A stretch of 14,689 nt of DNA from B10-G9 sp964627755 (GCA_964627755.1 CAZVIH010000057.1:1-14689), one strand, 5' to 3'. Counted from the stretch's first letter, positions 5,062-14,689 are shown. Notes: generated by a model from the sequence alone, not told the origin. Translations and numbers: made by a program.

Positions 5062-8000
5062 ATGAATAAAAACGGCTTATTACTAAGTTATGTTCGAGAA
5101 CCTGAAGCTGCCCAGGATGCTCTGCGATTTCTGGGGCATAAGGGCTTTCGTAGAAGGATCTTGCTGCAGGGTACATCTAATGGTCGAGTTAACCGGACTG
5201 ATCCAAGTATTCGTTTACGTCTGATCTTTTTCTTGCTGAGCGGCCTCTTCATTTGCACTGCCAGTTTGATGCTCTCTCTGGTGGGATTTTTGCCCTCTAT
5301 CCTCCCCGGGCTGATCTTAAATTATGCAATATCAGGTCTGATCGGATTTGGTATTGGTGCTGGTCTTGGCTGGATAGCCTCCCGGTTCCTCTTTCCGGGC
5401 GTATCTAAGAGTGTAATTGCCCAGCAATCCTCCTGGTTGAGAAACGGAGAATCACTCTTGATCTTGGAGGCGCCGCTTCTGTCGCTCTCCTCTGCTGTTC
5501 AATTTCTGCGCGACTCGATCGAAACCGAGATTTCGATCTTTGCCCAACACCCCCTCCGTAAGTATCCAGATCAAACCGATCTGCAAGAATCCACCGCCCT
5601 GCCGCTGCCCCAGATTCAAGCCCATGCTTCCCGACTGGCAGAGGAACATCGGGTTGAATTCCAGGGAAGCTCAAGTCAGGTCCTGCTCACAAAGCTTGAC
5701 GATGCCCGCCAGGTCATCCATGCCATTTGTGGTGATTTGGCTGAAGCAGTCCGACTTGAACAGCGTCTGGGACCCGTTGCAGAATGGATCCTTGATAATG
5801 AATATCTCATCGAGAGCCACGGGCGCGATGTCAAGCTCAACCTTTCCAAATCTTTCTACCGGGAGCTGCCGACCCTGGTCGTGGACCCCAACGGAAACGC
5901 CCCGCGGGTCTTCAGCCTGGCGAAGGAGCTCATAACACACAGCGATGCCCGGATCGATCATGAGAATATTTCCGCTTTTTTGTCCGCCTATCAGCAGGTT
6001 TCACCTCTGACGATAGGTGAGTTGTGGGCATTGCCGCTCATGCTGCGGATCGCATTGGTCCAGCGTGTTGAACAGCTGGCACGTCAGGCCTGGCAGGAAT
6101 TAATCGACCGTGAATTTGCTGATTTCTGGGCTAACCGTCTATTAGCGACTCTGCGTCGTGACCCGGATCAGCTTTTTGCCGTTCTGGCTGAAATGGCTGA
6201 GGAGCGAGGTCGTCCAAGCCCTTATTTTGCTATCCAGCTGAGCGGCCACCTTTATGATGAGGATGCCGTCCTTGTTCCTGTCCAGAGCTGGCTTGAACGG
6301 GTCCTGCACAGGCCGCTCACAGAACTTCATTCAGGAGAACAATCTCGTCAGGCCGCCAACCAGATCTCGGTTGGAAATGCCATTACCAGCCTGCGTCAGT
6401 TAAGCCTGCTGGATTGGCGGGATGTTTTTGAAAGCCAGAGCTGGGTTGATCAGATCCTGCGCCGGGATCCTGCCGGGATCTATCCTCAGATGGACTTTGA
6501 TACCCGCAACCAGTATCGGGAAGCTGTGGAGGTTTTGGCAAAAGGGGCGAGAATGGATCAGATTGAAGTCGCCCGTAAAGTGATCGAGATGGCCTCTACC
6601 AGTGAGGGGAGCAAGAATTGGCAATCTCGCCAGAGGCATGTTGGAACTTATCTGATTGGTGAAGGGAGGAGGAAATTTTCAAAATCAATTGGCTGCCGAG
6701 AGAACTGGAGCTTTAAAACCAAGCAGTGGGTCTACCGCCATCCTGCCGGACTTTATCTGAGCTCGATCACCCTCCTGACTGCTGGTTTGCTGGCTTTCCC
6801 GATCCTGCACTTTATTCAGTTTGGGGTATCTGTGTTTAATTTGGTCTTGCTGATCCTGCTGACTTTTCCTGCCAGCCAGGTCTCCGCGGAATGGATCAAC
6901 TACCTCATTACCCGGATCCTGCCGGCGCGGCGGCTGCCAAAACTGGACTTCTCCGATCAGGGCATCCCTGATGCCTATCGGACCCTGGTTATCGTGCCCA
7001 TGCTTCTGACCGATCAAGCTACCATTGTGAATGAGATTGAGAAACTTGAGGTCCGTTATGTGGGTAATTCGGATCACAATCTGATCTTTGGCCTTTTCTC
7101 CGATTTTTTGGATGCGCCAACAGAGACTTCCGAGCAGGATCTGCATCTGCTCTCCATTGCGGAGGAGGGGATTAAAAACCTAAACGCTCGTTACGGTGGG
7201 GACCGGTTTTACTTATTCCACCGTCAGAGAACCTGGTGCGAAACGGAGGGTAAATTTATCGGCTGGGAGCGAAAACGCGGCAAATTGGAAGAACTAAACC
7301 GCTTGCTGCTGGGACTCCGCAGTGAGGATGAACCTTCCATCCTTTACGTTGGTGAGGTCAACCATTTAACTGACATCCGTTTTGTGATCACACTGGACAG
7401 TGATACCCAGCTTCCACGCGACAGCGCCAGACGCATGATCGAAACGCTCGCCCATCCCCTTAATCAGCCCCGTTTCGATGAAAAAGGACAGATCGCTCAG
7501 GGTACCTATACTCTCATCCAGCCCCGGGTGAGCCCGGCCCTCCCCAGCGCAGTTGCCTCGATCTTCAGCAGGATCTACACGGATCCGGTTGGGACTGATC
7601 CTTATACCAAGGCAGTCTCGAACGCCTATCAGGATCTCGCTGGGGAAGGATCTTATATTGGTAAAGGCATTTATGATCCGCGCTTTTTCCAGTCCATCCT
7701 TGCTGATCGTTTCCCGGATGAGCATCTCTTGAGCCACGACTTGATTGAAGGCGCTCATGTACGTACAGGCCTGGCTACTGATATTGAGCTATTTGATGAG
7801 TTTCCTTCAGATTACATCAGCTACAGTCTCAGGAAGCATCGCTGGATCCGGGGTGATTGGCAGATAGCTGAGTGGATCTTCCCCCGGGTTCCTGACAGGA
7901 ACCACAACAGGATTTCCAATCTCTTAACCATTCTCAACCGCTGGAAGATTTTCGACAATCTGAGGCGAAGCCTGGTTCCAGCGGCCAGTATTGGCGCCCT

Positions 8001-11000
8001 GATTATGACCTGGTTCTTCTTTAACAACCTGCAGTTCTATGTCACATTGCTGATTGGCGGTGTGATCCTGTTCCAGTCACTTACCGGACCCCTGACCTGG
8101 ATCACCTCTTCCCACGGCCTGCGGTCATTTTCTTTTCGCCAGATCCGCCACGACCTGACCAGGAGTTTCGCCGAGGCGGCTATGTTTTTACACCAGGCGG
8201 GTTTGGCTCTGGATGCCATCACGCGAGTTTTCTATCGCCGGTTAATCAGTAAGAAGGGCCTGCTTGAATGGACCACCGCCCAGATGACAGAATGGGGCGC
8301 CAGAGATCAGATGAATATTTTCCAATATTATTTCTGGTTGATCTCACTGCTCAGCCTGGGTCTTGGGATCGGTTTATCTCAACTGAACCCAAAAAGCCTT
8401 CCCTACGCTCTCCCATGGTTAACCCTGTGGTTTTTCAGCCCGCTGGTTGCTTGGCTGCTGACCTCAAAACCTTCTCCCCTGCTTTCAGCCCAGCAGCTTC
8501 CCAACGGGCAGCTGCGCTCCCTTCGAATCGTTGCCCGCCGAACCTGGCGCTACTTCGCCGATTTTGTGGGGCCAGATACTGCCTGGCTGCCCCCGGATAA
8601 CTATCAAGTCTCCCATAAGAACCAGCTGGCGATGCGCACCAGCCCCACCAATATAGGTCTGGGGATGTTAAGCATGCTGGGTGCGTTTGATTTCGGCTAT
8701 CTGACACTGGATCAGATCATACAACGGCTCACCCATACTATGGGAACATTGAAGCGGCTCGAGCTGCACGAAGGACATTTGCTGAATTGGTACAACCTTG
8801 AAGACCTAAAACCACTCCATCCTCGTTATGTGTCTTCTGTAGACAGCGGCAATTTTATTGCCGCGCTCTGGACACTTGACCAGGGAATTGAAGAGATCCT
8901 CAAACAGCCACTGCTCAGCCCTTCAGTTCTGGATGGTTTATTAGATACGGCGGAAATCCTTCTTAAAGAATTAAAGACCGAAAATGCGGCCCCGGAAATA
9001 ACTCGGGCTGCCTTGGAGCTTCTGAACACAATCCGGGAAAGACCTTCCGAGGTTATTGATCTGATTCGCATTATGCGCCAGATCCATTCTAAAGTGTCGT
9101 CACTGGCTGGACTGATGCTCGAGGTGGAAGGTGCCAGGGCTGGAGCAGCTTACTGGGCTGAACAACTTGCACGTGAGGTCTCTGCCTGGATCGAATTAAT
9201 CGACCGTTATCTGGTCTGGATGGAGATCTTGTATGAACAATCAGAATCAGGGATCCGGCTGGCAGGTTTGGATAACCTGCTCAACAGCTGCCTTGATTTT
9301 GGCGGCATTCCCTCTCTGCAATCCCTGGCCGCTGGCCGGGTGGGAGGAATGGATTCATTTGATCCGGATCAGCTGATTTCCAAGATCCAGGATGACGAAC
9401 TTAAAGGTTGGATGGAACGATTTGCAGAAGCCTATTCCCGCGGGAAGTGGTTTGCCGGCGAAATGACTGCTTTGGGCGAAAAGCTGCAAACTGATCTAAA
9501 AGAGTTTTCTGATGGAATCAACATGGGCTTTCTGTACGATCCGGTTCGACGTTTATTCTCGGTCGGCCACAACGTCAGCACCAACCAGCTGGATGGTTCA
9601 TATTACGATTTACTTGCCAGTGAATCCCGTCTGGGAAGTTATATCGCCATTGCCCAGGGAGATGTTCCGGTCGAACATTGGCTGGCATTGAATCGACCGT
9701 ATAGTTCTCACGGGCAGCATCGGGTGCTGTTGAGCTGGACTGGTACCATGTTCGAATATCTGATGCCGCTTTTACTGCAGCGGACCTTTCCCAATTCGCT
9801 GCTTGATCAGGCCACCCGGGAAGCTACAGCCCTGCAGATTTCCTATGGAAAGGCACGCAGGGTGCCCTGGGGAATCTCCGAATCGGCCTACGGTGATCTG
9901 GATTTGAATAAAACCTATCAATATAAAGCGTTTGGTGTTCCCTGGCTGGGTTTAAAGCGTGGCCTTGATGAGGATCTTGTCGTTGCGCCCTATGCATCCA
10001 TGCTGGCTGTGGGTCTGGAACCCAAGGCAGTTCTTAAGAACCTTGAACGTCTCACCCGACAGGGGCTCTATAATGATTATGGGTACTTCGAGTCGATTGA
10101 TTTTACCCGCAGGCCCCGGGCAGATGCGGATCCAGGTGTTATAGTGCGAGCGTATATGGCGCACCACCAGGGTATGGCTTTTCTTGCCGTGGACAATTTC
10201 CTTCATGAGAATATCATGCAGCATCGTTTTCACCAGGATGCCCGGGTGAAAGCCACTGAACCGCTGCTTTATGAACGTGTGCCGGTTTCACCTCCCGTCT
10301 ATCACACCTCAATCCGGGAAGAGATCCCATCCCGTGTGGGAGAGGTTGGAATTGCCCCATCTATCAGTAAATTCGACACAGCCCAGAGCATCACACCCAA
10401 GGTGCAGCTTCTGTCAAATGGGAAGCTCTCAACGATGACAACCAACGCCGGGGGAGGTTATACCCGCTGGATGGATATGGACGTTACCCGTTGGCGGGCG
10501 GATACAACCAAAGATGCTCAGGGCTCATTCCTTTATCTGCGGGAAATGGATAGTGGTCAGGTCTGGTCGAACCTTTTTCATCCCACAGCCAGCGACCCTG
10601 ATCGATATACGGCGCACTTTCCGCTTGATCGGGCTGAGTATCGCCGGCGTGATAACGGAATCGAGACCCAGACCGAATTGATCATTTCTCCGGAAGACGA
10701 CGTCGAGATTCGCCGGATCACGATCACAAATCGTTCCCTGCGGAGCCGCCGGATTCAGGCAACCAGCTATTATGAACTTGCCCTGGCTTTGCACGAGGCC
10801 GATCGTCAACATCCTGCATTTAATAAACTCTTCATTCAGACAGAAGCGGTAGAGTCCAGCGAAGCGCTGCTGGCTTACCGGCGTCTCCGGAAGCAAGATG
10901 AACCGACTATCTATGCTGCCCACAGTCTCGATCTGGTGGGAGTATCTGAACCGCTCGTATTACAACACTATGAAACCGACCGGCGGGTATTTATCGGACG

Positions 11001-14000
11001 CGGCCGAACTCTTCGCAACCCCCAGGGGATTGAATCTGTATTGGGCAACACCCAGGGGTACGTACTTGACCCTGTCTTCTCTGTCCGCCGGGAGTTCCAG
11101 CTTCTGCCAGGCCAGAGCGTCCAGCTGATCTCATTCCTTGGTGTTGCCGGAAGCCGCCAGGAAGCCTTGTCATTGGTGGATAAGTATCATGATCCGGCAG
11201 TCGTGGAGCGGGCCTTCGAGATCGCCTGGGCTTCTGCCCAGCTTGAGCTTCGGCTGCTTCGGATCCACCCTGATGACGCTCGCAGATTTCAGAAACTTGC
11301 AGGATATATGCTCTATTCCTCATCCTACCTGCGTCCTCCTTCCGACCGCATAGAAGCAAATCATAAGGGGCAATCCGGTCTTTGGCCTTACGGCATCTCC
11401 GGGGACGTTCCAATTTTACTGGTCACGATCGCCAATGTTGGAGATCTGGGACTTGTCCGGCAAATGCTGCAAGCCCAGGCTTATTGGCGGCGGCATGGTC
11501 TGGTGACGGATCTGGTTGTCATTAATGAGGAATCAAGCAGTTATGAACAGCCGTTGATGGAGCGTTTGGAACGTTTGATCCACTCTTTCAGTATGATGGA
11601 AGGCAAGGATCAGCCAGAAGGTATCTTCCTGCTGGCAGCTGATCAGCTCCCACCTCAGGATTTGATCTTGCTTCAATCCGTGGCCAGGGTCTCCCTGGTT
11701 GCGGCCCGGGGCCCTCTGGCCCAACAGATCGGAGTGCCGTTTGAGACTGTCGAAGAACCTGATCAGCTGGTGACAAAACGGACGGAGGAGGAACCCTCCC
11801 GCCAGCTGCCCTTTATGAAACTACCTTATTTCAACAGCCTGGGTGGTTTCAGCCCGGATGGCCGGGAGTATGTTATCTATCTTGGCCCTTACACCAACAC
11901 ACCGGCTCCCTGGGTTAATGTAATTGCCAATCCGCTCTTTGGGACTCTTGTCAGTGAGACGGGAGCGGGATTTACCTGGTTTGGTAACAGCCAACGCAAC
12001 CGCTTGACCCAATGGTCCAACGACCCGGTTCTGGATCCTCACTCAGAGGTGATCTATATTCGTGATGAGGAGAGCGGTGTCTTTTGGAATCCAACTGCCG
12101 GTCCAATTCGCGAGCGTACGGCCTACCGCATCAGTCATGGTGCGGGCTATACTCGTTTTGAGCACAACAGCCATTCAATTGAGCAGCAATTGACGGTTTT
12201 TGTACCTCTTGATCAGGCAGGAGGTGAGCCGCTCAAGATCAGTAAACTCACCCTGCGCAACGATTCCAAAAGAATTCGCAAACTCAGTATTACCCATTAT
12301 GTGGAGTGGACGATTGGCGAGCAGCGTGAGGCCACCCAGCAGCATATTGTTACCCAATGGGATTCGGATTCAGGTATGATCCTCGCCCGGAATGGCTACC
12401 ACTCCGACTACGGAGAAAGAGTAGCCTTTGTTGCTATCAGTCCCTCACCGGATTCCTTTACCTGTGACCGGACTGTTTTCCTGGGGCGGAATCAAACCAG
12501 CGAGAAACCAGCAGCCATGGGGCGCACTCATTTAGCTGGACGGGCAGGCGCAGAACTTGACCCCTGCGGCGCTCTGCAGACAAACCTGGAAATTAATCCG
12601 GGAGAATCCGCAGTTGTGATTTGTATATTGGGTCAGGCTGGCTCCGGGGCGGAAGCGGGTGAGCTTATCCGAAAATACCGTCAGGTTCTGGCGGTAGACC
12701 AGGCTCTGGAAAAAACCCATACTTACTGGGAGCGGCTGCTGGGTACTGTCCAGGTGGAAACCCCTGAGCTTTCGGTAGATTTCTTGCTGAACCGCTGGCT
12801 GCTCTATCAGAGTTTAAGCTGCCGGATCTGGGGACGAACAGCTTTTTACCAATCTGGCGGGGCGATCGGCTTCCGGGACCAGCTGCAGGATGTAGCTTCA
12901 TTCTTGCTTGCCGACCCTGCCCTGGCACGGGAGCACATCCTGCTGGCTGCAAGCCGCCAGTACATTGAAGGAGATGTCCAGCATTGGTGGCATCCGCCTG
13001 GTGGGGCTGGCATACGTTCAAGGATCTCGGATGACTTGCTCTGGCTTCCCTTTATCACAGCCCAGTATGTTCGGGTAACGGGTGATGACAGCATCCTGCA
13101 GGAGCAGATCCATTTTCTGCTTGCTCCCCAGCTGCAGCCCGGTCAGAATGAGATTTACCTGGAGCCGCAGGTCTCACTCGAAAAGGATACGCTCTTTGAA
13201 CACTGCCGGCGGGCGCTCGATAAAGGCCTTACCAAGGGTCCTCACGGGCTGCCTTTGATCGGCACAGGGGATTGGAACGATGGCCTGAATCGGGTCGGAG
13301 AAGGCGGACTTGGTGAAAGTGTTTGGCTGGGCTGGTTTTTAATTGAAGTCCTGGATCGGATGGAAAATTTGGCCGGGCTGGTTGGTCAGACCGATCTGGC
13401 AGTTTTCTACCGCCAGGAATCAGATGAGCTGGAGGCATGTATCGAAAGAACTGCCTGGGATGGTGACTGGTACCTGAGGGGAACCTTTGATGATGGCAGC
13501 ACCCTGGGATCTGCTGACAACCTTGAAGCCCGAATAGATTCTCTGCCTCAATCCTGGCCCTGGATCAGCGGGGCTGGTGATCCAGTTCACAAAAACAAAG
13601 CCCTGGAATCCGCCTGGCGGGAGCTTGTCCTGAAAGAAGGGCAGATGGTCTTGCTTTTCAAGCCGCCCTTTGATATCAGTAAACCCTCCCCGGGTTATAT
13701 CCAGGGGTATCCTCCGGGTGTGAGAGAGAATGGCGGACAATATACACATGCTGCAGCCTGGATGGCGATGGCCTTTGCTCGCCAGGGTGATGGCAACCGG
13801 GCTGGTGAAATCCTGCGTATCCTCAACCCGATTGAACATACCCGTGAGGTTCCTGAAGTATGGCGGTACTCTGTGGAACCGTATGTTGTCGCGGCAGATG
13901 TCTATCGGTTAACCGGACGGATCGGCCAGGGAGGATGGAGCTGGTATACGGGTTCTGCAGCCTGGATCTATCGGGTCTGGACAGAAGAAGTCCTTGGTCT

Positions 14001-14244
14001 GAAGAAGCGGTCTGATCGATTAATCATTGATCCGGTAATCCCGGAGTGGTGGAATGGTTATAAGGTTGCTTTGCGTCATGGTGATGCGATCTACAATATC
14101 GAGGTTCAGAATCCAGATCACATCCAGCAGGGAGTTGCCTGGTTGGAGCTGAATGGAAAAAGACTGGAAGGGAAGTACATCACCCTCGATCCAGAGCCCG
14201 TGAAGCATGATCTGCAGGTCAGGATGGGAACTCAATCAAAATAA
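5062..14244 (+). CDS. Cyclic beta-1,2-glucan synthase (GT84 + GH189-type cyclisation domain + GH94), 3060 aa
   Basis: Inner-membrane enzyme of the NdvB/Cgs/ChvB family, which makes cyclic beta-1,2-glucan from UDP-glucose. Domains in order: an extra N-terminal module (1-165) with two membrane spans (about 54-108) and a glycine zipper (92-103); a Cgs-type soluble region; membrane spans 562-615; the GT84 transferase with TLDSDTQLP (D779, D781), SHDLIEG (D893) and RKHRWIRGDWQ (R927, W928); spans about 975-1015 and 1085-1135; a glucoamylase-like/GH189 cyclisation domain (about 1450-1743) with WTGTMFEY (E1565) and PWGISESAYG (E1607); a beta-sandwich (about 1775-2045); and a C-terminal GH94 phosphorylase module (about 2254-3050) with HWWHPP, GTGDWNDGLN (2734-2743) and ENGGQYTH (ends H2896), thought to set chain length. 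Brucella Cgs is about 2,870 aa; the excess is mainly N-terminal. ATG 5062 is preferred over the adjacent TTG 5059; its ribosome site (AAGAAG) is weak. All motifs are present, so the enzyme looks active. The catalytic assignments follow family knowledge. Confidence 0.95.
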   Translation: MNKNGLLLSYVREPEAAQDALRFLGHKGFRRRILLQGTSNGRVNRTDPSIRLRLIFFLLSGLFICTASLMLSLVGFLPSILPGLILNYAISGLIGFGIGAGLGWIASRFLFPGVSKSVIAQQSSWLRNGESLLILEAPLLSLSSAVQFLRDSIETEISIFAQHPLRKYPDQTDLQESTALPLPQIQAHASRLAEEHRVEFQGSSSQVLLTKLDDARQVIHAICGDLAEAVRLEQRLGPVAEWILDNEYLIESHGRDVKLNLSKSFYRELPTLVVDPNGNAPRVFSLAKELITHSDARIDHENISAFLSAYQQVSPLTIGELWALPLMLRIALVQRVEQLARQAWQELIDREFADFWANRLLATLRRDPDQLFAVLAEMAEERGRPSPYFAIQLSGHLYDEDAVLVPVQSWLERVLHRPLTELHSGEQSRQAANQISVGNAITSLRQLSLLDWRDVFESQSWVDQILRRDPAGIYPQMDFDTRNQYREAVEVLAKGARMDQIEVARKVIEMASTSEGSKNWQSRQRHVGTYLIGEGRRKFSKSIGCRENWSFKTKQWVYRHPAGLYLSSITLLTAGLLAFPILHFIQFGVSVFNLVLLILLTFPASQVSAEWINYLITRILPARRLPKLDFSDQGIPDAYRTLVIVPMLLTDQATIVNEIEKLEVRYVGNSDHNLIFGLFSDFLDAPTETSEQDLHLLSIAEEGIKNLNARYGGDRFYLFHRQRTWCETEGKFIGWERKRGKLEELNRLLLGLRSEDEPSILYVGEVNHLTDIRFVITLDSDTQLPRDSARRMIETLAHPLNQPRFDEKGQIAQGTYTLIQPRVSPALPSAVASIFSRIYTDPVGTDPYTKAVSNAYQDLAGEGSYIGKGIYDPRFFQSILADRFPDEHLLSHDLIEGAHVRTGLATDIELFDEFPSDYISYSLRKHRWIRGDWQIAEWIFPRVPDRNHNRISNLLTILNRWKIFDNLRRSLVPAASIGALIMTWFFFNNLQFYVTLLIGGVILFQSLTGPLTWITSSHGLRSFSFRQIRHDLTRSFAEAAMFLHQAGLALDAITRVFYRRLISKKGLLEWTTAQMTEWGARDQMNIFQYYFWLISLLSLGLGIGLSQLNPKSLPYALPWLTLWFFSPLVAWLLTSKPSPLLSAQQLPNGQLRSLRIVARRTWRYFADFVGPDTAWLPPDNYQVSHKNQLAMRTSPTNIGLGMLSMLGAFDFGYLTLDQIIQRLTHTMGTLKRLELHEGHLLNWYNLEDLKPLHPRYVSSVDSGNFIAALWTLDQGIEEILKQPLLSPSVLDGLLDTAEILLKELKTENAAPEITRAALELLNTIRERPSEVIDLIRIMRQIHSKVSSLAGLMLEVEGARAGAAYWAEQLAREVSAWIELIDRYLVWMEILYEQSESGIRLAGLDNLLNSCLDFGGIPSLQSLAAGRVGGMDSFDPDQLISKIQDDELKGWMERFAEAYSRGKWFAGEMTALGEKLQTDLKEFSDGINMGFLYDPVRRLFSVGHNVSTNQLDGSYYDLLASESRLGSYIAIAQGDVPVEHWLALNRPYSSHGQHRVLLSWTGTMFEYLMPLLLQRTFPNSLLDQATREATALQISYGKARRVPWGISESAYGDLDLNKTYQYKAFGVPWLGLKRGLDEDLVVAPYASMLAVGLEPKAVLKNLERLTRQGLYNDYGYFESIDFTRRPRADADPGVIVRAYMAHHQGMAFLAVDNFLHENIMQHRFHQDARVKATEPLLYERVPVSPPVYHTSIREEIPSRVGEVGIAPSISKFDTAQSITPKVQLLSNGKLSTMTTNAGGGYTRWMDMDVTRWRADTTKDAQGSFLYLREMDSGQVWSNLFHPTASDPDRYTAHFPLDRAEYRRRDNGIETQTELIISPEDDVEIRRITITNRSLRSRRIQATSYYELALALHEADRQHPAFNKLFIQTEAVESSEALLAYRRLRKQDEPTIYAAHSLDLVGVSEPLVLQHYETDRRVFIGRGRTLRNPQGIESVLGNTQGYVLDPVFSVRREFQLLPGQSVQLISFLGVAGSRQEALSLVDKYHDPAVVERAFEIAWASAQLELRLLRIHPDDARRFQKLAGYMLYSSSYLRPPSDRIEANHKGQSGLWPYGISGDVPILLVTIANVGDLGLVRQMLQAQAYWRRHGLVTDLVVINEESSSYEQPLMERLERLIHSFSMMEGKDQPEGIFLLAADQLPPQDLILLQSVARVSLVAARGPLAQQIGVPFETVEEPDQLVTKRTEEEPSRQLPFMKLPYFNSLGGFSPDGREYVIYLGPYTNTPAPWVNVIANPLFGTLVSETGAGFTWFGNSQRNRLTQWSNDPVLDPHSEVIYIRDEESGVFWNPTAGPIRERTAYRISHGAGYTRFEHNSHSIEQQLTVFVPLDQAGGEPLKISKLTLRNDSKRIRKLSITHYVEWTIGEQREATQQHIVTQWDSDSGMILARNGYHSDYGERVAFVAISPSPDSFTCDRTVFLGRNQTSEKPAAMGRTHLAGRAGAELDPCGALQTNLEINPGESAVVICILGQAGSGAEAGELIRKYRQVLAVDQALEKTHTYWERLLGTVQVETPELSVDFLLNRWLLYQSLSCRIWGRTAFYQSGGAIGFRDQLQDVASFLLADPALAREHILLAASRQYIEGDVQHWWHPPGGAGIRSRISDDLLWLPFITAQYVRVTGDDSILQEQIHFLLAPQLQPGQNEIYLEPQVSLEKDTLFEHCRRALDKGLTKGPHGLPLIGTGDWNDGLNRVGEGGLGESVWLGWFLIEVLDRMENLAGLVGQTDLAVFYRQESDELEACIERTAWDGDWYLRGTFDDGSTLGSADNLEARIDSLPQSWPWISGAGDPVHKNKALESAWRELVLKEGQMVLLFKPPFDISKPSPGYIQGYPPGVRENGGQYTHAAAWMAMAFARQGDGNRAGEILRILNPIEHTREVPEVWRYSVEPYVVAADVYRLTGRIGQGGWSWYTGSAAWIYRVWTEEVLGLKKRSDRLIIDPVIPEWWNGYKVALRHGDAIYNIEVQNPDHIQQGVAWLELNGKRLEGKYITLDPEPVKHDLQVRMGTQSK

Positions 14245-14352
14245 TTGGGAGCCACAACAGACCCGATAAGAAATCCTCACAGATCTTTTTTTATACATAA
14301 TTTCAGTGAGAGTACAAGTTCCACTAAGACCAAAAGTCGTTTTAGCCAAACT

Positions 14353-14399
14353 AAAAACTGGGAATGGGGTCAGAACCCGGTCATCCGTTCTCGGTTTTT
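14353..14399 (+). terminator. Likely terminator of the synthase gene (long G-U-containing hairpin)
   Basis: In plus-strand RNA, AAAAACUGGGAAUGGGG from 14353 pairs with the segment ending GGUUUUU at 14399 over about 16 bp, using several G-U wobbles, and U-rich sequence follows (CGTCTTT). In minus-strand RNA the wobbles become C-A mismatches, so the structure favours the plus strand. It lies 109 nt after the synthase stop and 5 nt before the stop of the converging gene. A weaker T-run at 14286-14292 has no good stem. Confidence 0.5.
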
Positions 14400-14404
14400 C
14401 GTCT

Positions 14405-14689
14405 TTAAAATACCTTGCGCTGAACTGGCTCCAAGACCACGATCGGGATCTTTCGGTCCATCCTGGCCTGATACCTGACGTAATGGCGGTTCAGTCTGGT
14501 CACTAGCATCCATAGTCTGACGTAGTCCTGTTCATCGGATTGTTTCATACGCACCGGGATTTTTTTGGATCTTACCTGGATCAAGGTCTCAGGCTCTTTC
14601 AACAGGTTCTTGTACCATTGGGGATGATCAGCTTGACCCCAATTGGAAGCGACCAGGATGTAGTTGTTTCCATCCTTAAAATAGGAGAG
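14405..14689 (-). CDS. Ddn-family F420-dependent nitroreductase/quinone reductase, C-terminal 94 residues (cut by window edge)
   Basis: Partial gene: the frame is open to the right edge, so the N-terminus (perhaps 40-60 residues) is missing. The visible part matches the deazaflavin-dependent oxidoreductase family (Mycobacterium Ddn/Rv3547 relatives): YILVASNWGQADHPQWYKNL, then LIQVRSKKIPV, then LW..V.......YQARMDRKIPIVVLEPV near the end. In this family the split beta-barrel binds F420 and passes hydride to quinones or nitro compounds. The usual glycine-rich SNGG segment reads SNWG here. The in-frame TTG at 14602 is inside the conserved domain and is not the start. The gene converges on the synthase gene with a 160-bp gap. 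Its presence suggests an F420-making host, though family members that bind FMN or another flavin cannot be excluded from the fragment. Confidence 0.85.
   Translation of the reverse strand, partial: LSYFKDGNNYILVASNWGQADHPQWYKNLLKEPETLIQVRSKKIPVRMKQSDEQDYVRLWMLVTRLNRHYVRYQARMDRKIPIVVLEPVQRKVF

Noticed and set aside
10991..11413. Minus-strand ORF of 140 codons inside the synthase gene
   Set aside because: It is arginine/proline-rich shadow coding opposite a conserved domain, with no ribosome site. The same applies to the other short ORFs within 121-3339 and 5062-14244.

Overview
The window reads as a piece of bacterial chromosome with about 50% GC, strong AGGAGG-type ribosome sites and sigma70-like promoters. 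The gene content is a very large BTAD/AAA/TPR (SARP-type) regulator, a giant cyclic beta-1,2-glucan synthase with an extra N-terminal membrane module, and the end of a Ddn-type F420-dependent oxidoreductase. This combination fits Chloroflexota, perhaps Anaerolineae. That placement is an inference from gene style, with no marker gene to prove it. There is no rRNA, tRNA, CRISPR array, insertion sequence or phage gene.

Layout. A perfect 20-bp hairpin (63-105) ends the minus-strand regulator gene (121-3339), which has its own near-consensus promoter (3381-3409). Upstream lies a 55-bp inverted array of seven-base units (3505-3559). Next comes a cassette of small genes around one divergent promoter: a 71-aa gene on the minus strand (3567-3782), and on the plus strand a 66-aa gene (4121-4321), a possible 14-codon leader ORF and an 83-aa possibly exported protein (4558-4809), closed by a strong terminator (4849-4894). 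The 9.2-kb synthase gene (5062-14244) fills most of the rest. It converges on the truncated oxidoreductase gene (14405-14689, minus).

Most notable region. The 71-aa and 66-aa proteins share an N-terminal helical motif (YY...D.L.EA...RL). Their promoters have identical TATACT -10 boxes, and each is preceded at 9 bp by GAAACGC repeats with an 11-bp pitch instead of a -35 box. The arrangement is symmetric about position 4029. Direct heptamers at 11-bp pitch just upstream of a -10 box are the known target layout of SARP/BTAD activators, and such a regulator is encoded next door. I therefore propose a local module in which the BTAD-AAA-TPR protein switches on a pair of related small proteins. The link is inferred; the site geometry is read directly from the sequence.

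The synthase is predicted to polymerise, cyclise and length-trim beta-1,2-glucan in the inner membrane. No glucan exporter or modifying enzyme is visible beside it, and it has its own candidate promoter, so it appears to be a separate transcription unit from the small-gene cassette.
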